This document shows positions 30,104 through 39,765 of a stretch of 55,250 bases of DNA, piece after piece. Each line of letters begins with the position of its first letter. Position 1 is the stretch's first letter. A model generated the notes under the pieces. The model ran no database searches and was not told the origin of the DNA. It saw nothing but the letters and a program-made list of their open reading frames with translations. This stretch comes from Micrococcales bacterium (GTDB taxonomy: Bacteria; Actinomycetota; Actinomycetes; Actinomycetales; Microbacteriaceae), in assembly GCA_024641015.1 (NCBI GenBank), contig JAHEDU010000002.1, positions 6,007-61,256 of the forward strand. Reading direction: 5' to 3'. The position numbers and the translations under genes were made by a program.

Positions 30104-31292
30104 GACCGCTCTTCGCGACAGCATTGTCGCGGTCGTCGGCGTCATCCTCCTCGCCGCCAACACGCGGTCGGCGGTCTCGGGCCTCTCACCCATCTACGAC
30201 ATCGTCAACCAGGACGTCCCGCTGGGCATCGACGCCCGCGCACTCCTCGGATCGCTTCCCCCGATCGGATTCGTCATTGGCGGATTGTTGACACCCCGAC
30301 TCACCCGTCGGATCGGGCTCGAGTGGAACCTCGTCACTCTTGTCGGTCTCATCGTGCTGGGCCACACGATTCGAGCACTCGCGACGGACTGGACCGTGCT
30401 CGCGGCCGGTTCGGCGATCGCCCTCATCGGTTCGGGGATGGGAAACGTCTCGCTTCCCCCGACCATCAAGCGATACTTCCCGCACCACATCGGTTCGATG
30501 TCGGCCGCTTACATCACGTTCGTTTCGCTGGGGTCGGTCGTTCCGCCGCTCATTGCGGTCCCGCTGTCCGAATCATCGTCGTGGCGAATCACGATGGCGA
30601 TCTGGGCAGCCTTCGCATTCACCGCGCTCATCCCGTGGCTGATGGAAATCCGACGCGGTCACAACTCGGGCGACCCGCTGGGTTCGGTCGTCGGCGCGAA
30701 ACTCGCCCTGGCCAAATCCCCCACCGCGTGGGCGATTGCGGTTGCATTTTCGGTATCGAGCATCACCGGATACGGAATGTTCGCCTGGCTCCCCGACATC
30801 GCCAAAGACGCTGCGGGAATGACCGAATTGGAAGGCGGCTTGATGCTGTCCGTCTTCGCCTTTGCCGGGACCCCAATGTCTCTCGCCATGCCGCTCATCG
30901 CCGCCCGCGTGAAGAACGTCGGCTGGCTCGCCGGTCTGGGCGGGTTACTCATCATCACCGGGTTCGGCGCGATGTTGCTTGCGCCGACCGCCGCGCCGTT
31001 CCTCTGGGTCGTCATCTTCGGGGCGGGACCGCTGCTGTTCCCGCTGTCCCTCGCGCTCATTAACCTGCGCACGGAATCGACGTCTGCGTCGCTTCAGCTC
31101 AGCGCGTTTACCCAGTTCATCGCGTACACGGTTGCAGCGACCGTGCCACCGCTCATGGGTCTGTCACGCGCACTCACCGGATCCTGGAACCTGGCGCTGA
31201 CCTGCCTGTCACTCAGTGGACTAGGTGCCGCGTGGGCCGCCATCGTCCTCGCCCGCAACAACACGGTCGAGTCTGAGCTGGTGGCGCGCTAG
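30081..31292 (+). CDS. MFS transporter, CynX/NimT-like
   Basis: Polytopic; AANTRSAVSGLSPIYDIV; 23-bp out-of-frame overlap with rmuC. Confidence 0.87.
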   Translation: MGTTTRSKTALRDSIVAVVGVILLAANTRSAVSGLSPIYDIVNQDVPLGIDARALLGSLPPIGFVIGGLLTPRLTRRIGLEWNLVTLVGLIVLGHTIRALATDWTVLAAGSAIALIGSGMGNVSLPPTIKRYFPHHIGSMSAAYITFVSLGSVVPPLIAVPLSESSSWRITMAIWAAFAFTALIPWLMEIRRGHNSGDPLGSVVGAKLALAKSPTAWAIAVAFSVSSITGYGMFAWLPDIAKDAAGMTELEGGLMLSVFAFAGTPMSLAMPLIAARVKNVGWLAGLGGLLIITGFGAMLLAPTAAPFLWVVIFGAGPLLFPLSLALINLRTESTSASLQLSAFTQFIAYTVAATVPPLMGLSRALTGSWNLALTCLSLSGLGAAWAAIVLARNNTVESELVAR

Positions 31293-32263
31293 TCCAGCCA
31301 GCGCTCGGCGAGGTAGTCCGAGTTGACGCGGCGAATCGTGCCCGAGCGCGAACGGAAGATGACGCTCTCCGTCCTCAACCACGGTCCGTCGTGGCGAACA
31401 CCGCGAACGAGCTCGCCGTCGGTCACGCCCGTTGCGACGAAGAAGGTGTTGTCACTAGCGACGAGTTCGTCGGCGGAGTAGACGTAATCGAACTTGAGGC
31501 CCGCGGCAGCGCCGCGCTCACGTTCCTCGTCCGAGCCGGGCATCAATCGTCCCTGGATGAAACCTCCGAGTGCCTTGATGGCACAGGTCGTCGCCACGCC
31601 CTCCGGGCTTCCCCCGACGCCGTAACACAGGTCGATGCGGCTGTCCGGGCGAGCCGAGTTGATTCCGGCCGCAACGTCGCCGTCCAAGATCAGACGGGTG
31701 TGTGCTCCAGCGGCACGGATTTCCTCAATCGCGTCGGCGTGACGAGGTCGGTCGAGAATCGCGACTTTGATGTCGCTGACCGACACCTTCTTCTTTTTTG
31801 CCAATTCGCGAATGTTGTCGCCGAGCGACTGGGAAATGTCAAGAACGCCGATTGCTTCGGCACCCGACACGAGCTTTTCCATGTAGAAGACACTTGACGC
31901 GTCAAGCATCGACCCGCGGTCGGCGACCGCCAGCATCGAAATCGCGTGACCGCGACCGGCCGCCGTCAGGCTGGTTCCGTCAATCGGGTCGACCGCGATG
32001 TCGCACTCGGGCCCGTTTCCGTTGCCGACGACCTCGCCGTTGAACAGCATCGGGGCGTTGTCTTTTTCGCCTTCACCGATGACAATCGTCCCCTGGAAGT
32101 TGACCGTCCCCAGGAACTTGCGCATCGCGTCAACTGCGGCACCGTCGGCCGCGTTCTTGTCGCCTCGGCCGACGAACGGCATCGCACGAATCGCGGCGGC
32201 TTCGGTCGCGCGAACGAGCTCAAGCGCGAGGTTGCGATCCGGGTGAACAAATGGGTTTTCCAT
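31289..32263 (-). CDS. glpX: Class II fructose-1,6-bisphosphatase
   Basis: MENPFVHPDRNLALELVRATEAAAIRAMPFVGRGDKNAADGAAVDAM; DIAVDPIDGTSL. Confidence 0.97.
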   Translation of the reverse strand: MENPFVHPDRNLALELVRATEAAAIRAMPFVGRGDKNAADGAAVDAMRKFLGTVNFQGTIVIGEGEKDNAPMLFNGEVVGNGNGPECDIAVDPIDGTSLTAAGRGHAISMLAVADRGSMLDASSVFYMEKLVSGAEAIGVLDISQSLGDNIRELAKKKKVSVSDIKVAILDRPRHADAIEEIRAAGAHTRLILDGDVAAGINSARPDSRIDLCYGVGGSPEGVATTCAIKALGGFIQGRLMPGSDEERERGAAAGLKFDYVYSADELVASDNTFFVATGVTDGELVRGVRHDGPWLRTESVIFRSRSGTIRRVNSDYLAERWLD

Positions 32264-32386
32264 GGAGTCCCTCATCTACACAGTGACTGGTCGCTTCTGT
32301 GGTGGATCGGCGATATCGCCAGCCTAGCGCGAGAGCCCAAAGACTAGACTGAGAACACAATTCGCCACCACGAACCAGGAGAAGAC

Positions 32387-33412
32387 ATGCCCGTCGCAAC
32401 ACCGGACCAATACGCCGAAATGCTCGACACCGCGAAGAAGAATGTCTTCGCCTTCCCCGCCATCAACGTGTCGTCGTCGTCGACGATCAACGCGGTTCTT
32501 CAGGGACTCACTGAGGCTGGTTCGGACGGAATCCTCCAGGTCACGACGGGTGGTGCTGACTTCTTCGCGGGCCACACCGTCAAGGCGCGCGCAACGGGCG
32601 CACTCGCCATGGCGAAGTACGTTCACGAGGTCGCGAAGTCGTACCCCATCACTGTCGCGGTTCACACCGACCACTGCCCCAAGGACGCACTCGACGGTTT
32701 TGTCTACCCGCTGATCGCCGCCTCTGAAGAAGAGGTCAAGGCCGGTCGCGAGCCGATCTTCCAGTCGCACATGTGGGACGGTTCGGCTGTTCCGCTCGCC
32801 GAGAACCTTGAGATCGCCAAGCAGATCCTCGCAAAGACCAAGAACATCAACGCCATCCTCGAGGTCGAGATTGGTGTCGTCGGCGGCGAAGAGGACGGTG
32901 TCAGCCACGACATCAACGAAAACCTCTACACAACCCTTGAAGACGCCATCGCGACCGTCGAGGCGCTCGGACTTGGCGAGAACGGCCGCTACATGGCCGC
33001 ACTGACGTTCGGAAACGTTCACGGCGTTTACAAGCCGGGCAACGTCAAGCTTCGCCCCGAGATCCTCGCCGACATCCAGGCGGGTCTCGCCGCCAAGTAC
33101 GGCACCGACCCCAAGCCGATGGACCTCGTGTTCCACGGCGGTTCGGGATCGACCGAAGACGAAATCTTCGAAGCGGTTCGCAACGGTGTCATCAAGATGA
33201 ACCTCGACACCGACACCCAGTACGCCTACACGCGCTCGGTTGCTGACACGATGCTCAAGAACTACGACAGCGTCCTCAAGGTGGACGGCGAGGTCGGCAA
33301 CAAGAAGGTGTACGACCCCCGTAGCTGGGGCAAGCTTGCCGAGACGGCGATGGCCGCACGCGTCGTCGACTACGCCAAGCAGCTCGGCAGCGCTGGTCAC
33401 GCTCTCAAGTAA
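32387..33412 (+). CDS. fbaA: Class II fructose-bisphosphate aldolase
   Basis: FPAINVSSSSTINAVLQGL; HTDHCPKDALDGFVYPL; VFHGGSGSTEDEI. Confidence 0.98.
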   Translation: MPVATPDQYAEMLDTAKKNVFAFPAINVSSSSTINAVLQGLTEAGSDGILQVTTGGADFFAGHTVKARATGALAMAKYVHEVAKSYPITVAVHTDHCPKDALDGFVYPLIAASEEEVKAGREPIFQSHMWDGSAVPLAENLEIAKQILAKTKNINAILEVEIGVVGGEEDGVSHDINENLYTTLEDAIATVEALGLGENGRYMAALTFGNVHGVYKPGNVKLRPEILADIQAGLAAKYGTDPKPMDLVFHGGSGSTEDEIFEAVRNGVIKMNLDTDTQYAYTRSVADTMLKNYDSVLKVDGEVGNKKVYDPRSWGKLAETAMAARVVDYAKQLGSAGHALK

Positions 33413-33421
33413 TCTCGGCTC

Positions 33422-34483
33422 GTGCCCGAACACAACCTGCCGACGGCGCTTCCGAGCCCGCGACTGATCGACCCGCTCGACGTTCCGTCGCTGCGCTGGG
33501 GAATCATGGGACCGGGTGGCATCGCCACGACGTGGGTGTCCACAGTTCTGAAGAACACGAATCAGCAGGTTGTTGCGGTCGGTTCGACGAACCCCGAGCG
33601 TGCACGCGTGTTCGCGGACACCTTTGGAATCTCAGCGTTCTATGGGTCGTACGCTGACCTGCTTGCCGATCCCGAAGTCGACATCGTGTATGTCGCAACC
33701 CGTCAGCACACCCATCGCGACAACGTTTTGCAGGCGTTGGCCGCGGGTAAGCACGTGCTCGTCGAGAAACCCATCGCGACGATTCCCGAAGATGCGCGTG
33801 CGATTCGCGATGCAGCCCGCGCCTCCGGCCTGTTCGTCATGGAAGCGCTGTGGACCACTTACCTGCCGCAGTCGGACGTCATTCGTCAGCTCGTCGCCGA
33901 TGGCGTCTTTGGCGATATCCGCATGGTCCAGGCCGATCACAGCCAAGACCTTCGACACGTCGACCGCCTATTCGACCCCAACGGCGGTGGCGTCTCGCAC
34001 GACGTCGGAATCTATTCGACGGCTTTCGCGTCGAGCTTCTTCCCCGACGAACCCGTCACCATTCACGCGATGGGGTCAGTCACCAAGGACGACGTCGATT
34101 CCGAAATCGTCATCCGCACCGATTACCCCAGCGGCGGACGTGCCTACGCGTCGTCGAGCATCACCAACTTCGGCCACAACTCGGCATGGGTCGATGGAAC
34201 TCACGCTTCCCTCCGTCTGGGAAGCCCGTTTTTCCTTCCGACCTCACTTTCGTTGTACCAGCGGGAGTTCGTCGCCGAGCCCGTCGCGCACTGGCACGAC
34301 GAAACGGGAATCGTCGGCCATCAGGGTCTCTTCTACCAAGTTCTGGCCGCCGCCCAATTCATCGCCCAGGGGTTGACCGAGTCACCGTGGCGAGACCTCG
34401 ACGCGTCGGTTCGAGACATCGAAACAATCGCGGCCGCTCGTCACCAACTGGGCGTGTACTACCCCGGCGAACCGCGTCCGTGA
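33422..34483 (+). CDS. Gfo/Idh/MocA family oxidoreductase
   Basis: LRWGIMGPGGIATTWVSTVLKNTNQQVVAVGSTNPERA; VLVEKPIATIPEDARAI. Confidence 0.92.
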   Translation: MPEHNLPTALPSPRLIDPLDVPSLRWGIMGPGGIATTWVSTVLKNTNQQVVAVGSTNPERARVFADTFGISAFYGSYADLLADPEVDIVYVATRQHTHRDNVLQALAAGKHVLVEKPIATIPEDARAIRDAARASGLFVMEALWTTYLPQSDVIRQLVADGVFGDIRMVQADHSQDLRHVDRLFDPNGGGVSHDVGIYSTAFASSFFPDEPVTIHAMGSVTKDDVDSEIVIRTDYPSGGRAYASSSITNFGHNSAWVDGTHASLRLGSPFFLPTSLSLYQREFVAEPVAHWHDETGIVGHQGLFYQVLAAAQFIAQGLTESPWRDLDASVRDIETIAAARHQLGVYYPGEPRP

Positions 34484-35403
34484 CGAAAACTAACGCGGTT
34501 CAGCGATACCTGTCGGTTCGATTCCGCAAACTTCTTTCTGGCGCACCGGACGGCAATCCCCCATGGCTCGAGGTCATCGCTGGCGGAGAAGACGAGGGGC
34601 TGTTTCTGCCGTCGGATGCGCCGTGGGTCGTGCACCGAGATTTCGGAACGCTCGTCGGCGGGATTCGCGCGCTTCTCGTCCAGGCGCTTCACCCAGGGAC
34701 CCTCGCGGGCGTTGCCGAGCACAGCCGGTACGAGCAGGACCCGTTGGGTCGACTTGCGGGCACGATTCGCTGGCTAACGGTCACCACATTCGGCGGTGCG
34801 AACGCAATCGCCGCGGAAGCACACCGCGTGAACCGACTTCACGAACGCGTCACCGGTGAATACTCGGATGCCGCGTCACAGACGCGATCTTACCGAGCAG
34901 CCGATCCCGATCTGCTTCTGTGGGTGCACATCGCGTTCATGGAATCGTTCCTCGTTTCTCACGAGCTGTACTGCGCGGCGCCGATCCCCGCTGGCGATGC
35001 ACCGACGGGTGCGGACAATTACGTCGCTCAGTGGGCTCGGTCAGTGGCGCCCCTCGGGCTCGACTCCACGCCCACCAGTCGCGCCGAGATGGATGCGCTG
35101 ATCGATCAGTTCGTCACAACCGGAACTTTGACTGTTCGTGAGGACACTCGCCGAGTTGTCTCGTTTATCCGACGACCACCGCTTCCCGTCCTCGCGCGTC
35201 CCGTCTATCGAATCCTGTTCGAGGCCGCCGTGGTGTCGTTGCGACCGGAATACCGCGCAATGCTGGGGTTGACGTCAGTGCCCGAGCGGTTCGTTACTCC
35301 GCTGGTCCGCGGAACACTTCGAGCGATTCGACTGGCCATCGGACCCGAAAGCCCGATCGAGGATGCTGCGCTCGACCGACTTCGCCGAATTGGTGCTATC
35401 TAG
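34480..35403 (+). CDS. Oxygenase MpaB family (DUF2236) protein
   Basis: GTG start; RDFGTLVGGIRALLVQALHPGTLAGVAEHSRYEQDPLGRLAGTIRWL; 4-bp GTGA overlap with upstream gene. Confidence 0.87.
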   Translation: MTKTNAVQRYLSVRFRKLLSGAPDGNPPWLEVIAGGEDEGLFLPSDAPWVVHRDFGTLVGGIRALLVQALHPGTLAGVAEHSRYEQDPLGRLAGTIRWLTVTTFGGANAIAAEAHRVNRLHERVTGEYSDAASQTRSYRAADPDLLLWVHIAFMESFLVSHELYCAAPIPAGDAPTGADNYVAQWARSVAPLGLDSTPTSRAEMDALIDQFVTTGTLTVREDTRRVVSFIRRPPLPVLARPVYRILFEAAVVSLRPEYRAMLGLTSVPERFVTPLVRGTLRAIRLAIGPESPIEDAALDRLRRIGAI

Positions 35404-35714
35404 CTTTTCGACTTCGCGAGGTGACGTTCGCGCATCGCGAGAAACAACGGGAACGTGAATGCCATCGCGGTGAACCCCGATAACACCAGGTAAATCCAGA
35501 CGCGCTTGAGTCCGACGCGGCGAGCTTCGACGACCATGAAGATTCCGGCAGCAATCGCCACGATCGACAGGTCGGAGGTGAGGACCCAGTCAACGGCGGA
35601 ACCAGTCCACGCCAATCCATAGTTTTCGCCGTTCATCACGGCGATTCCGTTGAACACCATCGCGGTGACGAACCCGGCGATGGCCAGGACCAGGTAAACC
35701 CAGAAACGGATCAA
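35400..35714 (-). CDS. DUF2834 domain-containing membrane protein
   Basis: [35 protein letters not shown]. Confidence 0.85.
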   Translation of the reverse strand: MIRFWVYLVLAIAGFVTAMVFNGIAVMNGENYGLAWTGSAVDWVLTSDLSIVAIAAGIFMVVEARRVGLKRVWIYLVLSGFTAMAFTFPLFLAMRERHLAKSKS

Positions 35715-36763
35715 CTGATTCGCCCACCGAGAGCACGGTCGTCGCCACGAAGTTCCTTGGGCAACGAGAACATGAGGTCTTCGGTTGCGGTGGTGACGGT
35801 GTCAACGTGGGCGAAGCCGGCGTGACGAAGGTCAGCGAGTACCTCGTCGACAAGGTATTCGGGGACGCTCGCACCGGAGGACAACCCAATCGTCGAGACT
35901 CCGTCGAGCCACTCCTGCTTGATTTCGCTCGAGTAGTCGATGCGGTACGCGGCCTTGGCGCCTGTCTCGAGGGCAACCTCGACAAGTCGCACCGAGTTCG
36001 ATGAGTTCGAGCTTCCGACGACGAGAACGAGGTCGCAGTCCGGCGCAATCTTCTTGATCGCGACCTGGCGGTTCTGCGTCGCGTAACAGATGTCATCGCT
36101 CGGCGGGTCCTGCAGGTGGGGGAATCGAACTCGAAGACGGCGAACCGTCTCCATGGTCTCGTCAACCGACAGGGTCGTCTGCGACAACCAGATGAGGTTC
36201 TCGGTCTCGGGAACAACGACGGTGTCTGCCGCGTCCGGGTCGTTGACAAGGGTTGTCTGATCGGGCGCGTGACCCATGGTTCCTTCGACCTCTTCGTGGC
36301 CTTCGTGGCCAACAAGCAGGATGTGGAAGTTCTGGCGCGAGAAGCGTTCGGCTTCGCGGTGCACCTTGGTCACGAGCGGGCAGGTTGCGTCGATCGCGTG
36401 CAGGTTCTTGGCCGTGGCATCCGACTTCACCTTGGGCGAGACACCGTGGGCACTGAAGACGAGGTGCGAACCTTCGGGAACCTCGTCGACCTCGTCGACA
36501 AAAATCGCGCCGCGTTCCGTCAGGCTCGTGACGACCTCGACGTTGTGGACGATCTGCTTGCGGACGTAAACCGGAGAGCCGTACTGCTCGATCGCCTTCT
36601 CGACCGCGACGACCGCACGGTCAACTCCGGCGCAGTAACCGCGCGGTGCCGCCAGCAGAATGCGCTTCGGGTTCGGTGAGGCAACCTCTTCGAGAGGAGT
36701 GGTTCGCGCGGGGTGGCGCACCGTCAGTTCGACTGACGTCTTTCCAATGTTGACCGCGCTCAC
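35711..36763 (-). CDS. ispH: 4-hydroxy-3-methylbut-2-enyl diphosphate reductase
   Basis: [55 protein letters not shown]. Confidence 0.98.
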   Translation of the reverse strand: MSAVNIGKTSVELTVRHPARTTPLEEVASPNPKRILLAAPRGYCAGVDRAVVAVEKAIEQYGSPVYVRKQIVHNVEVVTSLTERGAIFVDEVDEVPEGSHLVFSAHGVSPKVKSDATAKNLHAIDATCPLVTKVHREAERFSRQNFHILLVGHEGHEEVEGTMGHAPDQTTLVNDPDAADTVVVPETENLIWLSQTTLSVDETMETVRRLRVRFPHLQDPPSDDICYATQNRQVAIKKIAPDCDLVLVVGSSNSSNSVRLVEVALETGAKAAYRIDYSSEIKQEWLDGVSTIGLSSGASVPEYLVDEVLADLRHAGFAHVDTVTTATEDLMFSLPKELRGDDRALGGRIS

Positions 36764-36772
36764 GTGTCTAGT

Positions 36773-37948
36773 TTAGGCAGGTTCACCGACCGTCGACTTT
36801 CGCCCGCCCGCGGCACCCGCGAACGCGGCGGCGGCGATGGTGAAGGCGACGAGAATCCAGAACATCGACAGCAGCCCGATGGACTGTGCAATCAACCCCA
36901 GGACCGGCGGTCCGACCAGGAAAGCCATATATCCCGACGACGCGACGAATGACACACGCCGAGCCGCATTGGCGCCTTCGCCAGCGGCCGAGAGGAACAA
37001 CGGGAATCCGAGCGCGACGCCGGCACCCCACATCGCTGCACCGACGTAGGCGAGCGACAGACTTCCGCCCAGAATGACCGTGGCGATTCCCACGGCTCCA
37101 ATCGCGGCGAAGATCTGGAGCGTCCGACCGCGACCGAGTCGATCTGAAATTCGTCCTCCAATGACGCGCGTGACAATCATCGCGACCATCAGCACCGCGT
37201 AGGCAATTGCCCCGTTCGTTCGCGACTCGCCATAGTCATCGACCAGCGCAAGGACGAGCCAGTCGTTCGACGCGCCCTCCGCGAGAGTGATCGCGAAGAT
37301 CCCCGCACCGAGCGCCAACACGACGGGCGTCTTCCAGAGCGGGACGGGGTTTGCGCTCGTGTCCTTCGCGGTGTGTGACGACTCGGCGGTCGCCAGAATG
37401 ACGCGAGTGGCGAAAACCGCCACCGTGGAGGTGACGAGAGCGAGGACAACGAGTTGGGTGATGAGCGAGAAATTCACCGTGGTTCCCCACGTGCCAATGC
37501 CGACTCCAACAAACGTGCCGACCGAGAAACCGGCGTGCAACATCGGCATGACGGTTCGCCCGAGAGACTGCTCGAGCGCGGACCCGCTGACGTTCAGCGC
37601 GACATCCGTCGCAGAACCGACGATTCCCAGCACGACAAACGAGACGAAGAGCGCGACACTGGAACCGACGGCGATGGAGACCGATTGAGCAACAACGGAC
37701 AACGCCGAACCGACAAACCCCCACGCGATGATGGGTTTGACGCCGACCCGTTCGATGATTCGACCAGCGACGGCGAGACCGCCAAGCGAGCCGATCGCGA
37801 AGCCCAACAGGATGAACCCGATACCTGCGGTGGTCGTGTGGACTGCTTCGCGAACCTCCGGCAGTCGCGCAAGGAGAGATGCGTTTGTCAACCCCAGCAT
37901 CGCGAAGAGAGTGATGACCCCGCGGTACCAGAGCCGACCGTCGGTCAC
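36773..37948 (-). CDS. MFS transporter
   Basis: GTG start VTDGRLWYRGVITLFAMLGLTNASLLARLPEVREAV; MFS motifs GGRISDRLGRGRTLQ. Confidence 0.87.
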   Translation of the reverse strand: MTDGRLWYRGVITLFAMLGLTNASLLARLPEVREAVHTTTAGIGFILLGFAIGSLGGLAVAGRIIERVGVKPIIAWGFVGSALSVVAQSVSIAVGSSVALFVSFVVLGIVGSATDVALNVSGSALEQSLGRTVMPMLHAGFSVGTFVGVGIGTWGTTVNFSLITQLVVLALVTSTVAVFATRVILATAESSHTAKDTSANPVPLWKTPVVLALGAGIFAITLAEGASNDWLVLALVDDYGESRTNGAIAYAVLMVAMIVTRVIGGRISDRLGRGRTLQIFAAIGAVGIATVILGGSLSLAYVGAAMWGAGVALGFPLFLSAAGEGANAARRVSFVASSGYMAFLVGPPVLGLIAQSIGLLSMFWILVAFTIAAAAFAGAAGGRKSTVGEPA

Positions 37949-38475
37949 AGTGCGACCCCGAGCTCCTGGAATGAACGCCACTCGAAGTCCCCGTGCGGCC
38001 CCTTCGCCGTGAGGATGAAGTCGGTTCCTTCGCGCGGGTCGGGAACGTGAAGTCGCACGGTTGCGCCGTCGGCGGCCCAGTCGACGAGCAAGCCGTTCTC
38101 GTCCGAATCCCACTCGTACTCGCCGTCGAACGCACCGTGGAACCGTCGAAGTCCGGCGAGGTTGAGGGTCGCCAGTGTGAGCGGTTCAGCGAGCGCCGCC
38201 TCGAGGTCGGTGCGCTCCCCGACGAGAGCCGACAGGGTAAAGACGACGTGCAGGTCGGTCATCATCGCGATGACGCGGTCCATGAAGTCGTCCGCGTGAT
38301 CAAGCGACGGCATGGAATCGAGAACGATCGGTTCGTCGCTGAACTCGGTCGACGGGGTCATGACGACGAGGTCGCGCAGCTGTTCGCGCACGGCGTCCGA
38401 CGCGGTGTCGAGCAGGCCGAGGTCGTCGTAGATGAAGGTGATGGGGCGCACGGAAATCCTTTGTTGCAGGTTCAT
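37945..38475 (-). CDS. Hypothetical protein (no family recognised)
   Basis: Start MNLQQRISVRPITFIYDDLGLLD; 4-bp overlap with downstream MFS; coding-like composition. Confidence 0.7.
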   Translation of the reverse strand: MNLQQRISVRPITFIYDDLGLLDTASDAVREQLRDLVVMTPSTEFSDEPIVLDSMPSLDHADDFMDRVIAMMTDLHVVFTLSALVGERTDLEAALAEPLTLATLNLAGLRRFHGAFDGEYEWDSDENGLLVDWAADGATVRLHVPDPREGTDFILTAKGPHGDFEWRSFQELGVAL

Positions 38476-38521
38476 CCACCGTACTCCCCGCACGTCCGTC
38501 CTCGCGGGTACGGTTGACGGT

Positions 38522-39718
38522 ATGACGGACTCCCCTGCTGACGTGGTGCGCACGGTCGCCGACGTTGCCGGAAGCCTGCGCAATTACATCGGGCAGCTTC
38601 CGCCTGTGTGGATTGAGGGCCAGTTGGCCGAGTGGAATCCGCGCGCCAAGGCGCACTATGGCAAGCTCAAGGACCTGACCGAGGACGCCTCGATCAACAT
38701 CACGGTGTGGAACACCGTCGTCGACGGGTTGACCGAGAAGTTCAAGCAGGGCGACAAGGTCCGTGTCTTGGCGAAGCCGGACTTCTGGGTGGGTGGCGGT
38801 TCACTGTCGTTCCAGGTGAAGGACATGCGCCACGAGGGGCTCGGGGACATCCTCGAAAAGATTGAGCGTCTTCGTCGAACTCTCGAATCCGAGGGGCTGC
38901 TCGACCCGTCTCGGAAGAAGGCGCTGCCATTCCTTCCGCTGTGCATCGGGCTTGTGACGGGGGCGGATTCGGACGCCGAAAAGGACGTGCTGACGAACGC
39001 AAAGCTTCGCTGGGCGGACGTCAAGTTCCGCGTCGAACACACTCTGGTTCAGGGCGAACAGGCGCCGGCGCAGGTCGCGGCGGCTATCGCAAAGCTCGAC
39101 GGCGACCCCGAGGTTGACGTCATCATCGTCGCTCGAGGCGGCGGCGAGTTCCTGCACCTGCTGGCGTTCAGCGACGAACGAGTCGTCCGCGCGGCGGCAG
39201 CCTGTGAAACCCCGCTCGTGTCGGCCATCGGCCACGAAAACGACCGCCCTCTGCTCGACGAGGTCGCCGACCTCCGCGCATCGACTCCGACCGATGCCGC
39301 AAAACGAGTGGTTCCCGACGTTGCAGCCGAACTTGACGGGATCGCTGGTCACCGTTCCCGGGCGTTCCAGATTGTGTCGGCCACGATCGCCCAGGAATTC
39401 GATCGCATCGCGCAGTTTCGTAACAGGCCGGTGATGGCGAGCCCGCTGGCGTATCTCGAACGCCACGAAGCCGACCTCGAAAATTACCGAAACAAGGGCG
39501 CAACGCTCGTCGACCACGCGGTTGATCGCGCCACCGACCACGTCCACCGCCTCACGGCGCAATTGCGAACCCTGTCCCCGCAGAACACCCTCGACCGCGG
39601 GTATGCGATTGTCCGCGGGCCGAAGGGCAACATCGTCGCCACGACATCAGAGGTATCGAGCAACGACGAGCTCGAGATTCGACTCGCCGACGGTACTATT
39701 TCTGTAACGGCATCCTGA
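38522..39718 (+). CDS. xseA: Exodeoxyribonuclease VII large subunit
   Basis: VWIEGQLAEWNPRAKAHYGKLKD; VIIVARGGGEFLHLLAFSDERVVRAAAACETPLVSAIGHENDRPLLD. Confidence 0.97.
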   Translation: MTDSPADVVRTVADVAGSLRNYIGQLPPVWIEGQLAEWNPRAKAHYGKLKDLTEDASINITVWNTVVDGLTEKFKQGDKVRVLAKPDFWVGGGSLSFQVKDMRHEGLGDILEKIERLRRTLESEGLLDPSRKKALPFLPLCIGLVTGADSDAEKDVLTNAKLRWADVKFRVEHTLVQGEQAPAQVAAAIAKLDGDPEVDVIIVARGGGEFLHLLAFSDERVVRAAAACETPLVSAIGHENDRPLLDEVADLRASTPTDAAKRVVPDVAAELDGIAGHRSRAFQIVSATIAQEFDRIAQFRNRPVMASPLAYLERHEADLENYRNKGATLVDHAVDRATDHVHRLTAQLRTLSPQNTLDRGYAIVRGPKGNIVATTSEVSSNDELEIRLADGTISVTAS

Positions 39719-39765
39719 CGGATAGTCGGACCAATACCGACCACCCCTCGATGAAAGTTGACCGC

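Noticed and set aside
32324-33433. 369-aa minus-strand ORF opposite fbaA
   Set aside because: Mirror of an unambiguous aldolase gene; no independent motif or start signal.
33850-34479. N-terminal extension of the MpaB ORF into the preceding gene
   Set aside because: The extension is out-of-frame translation of the Gfo/Idh/MocA gene; GTG at 34480 with GTGA overlap is the plausible start.
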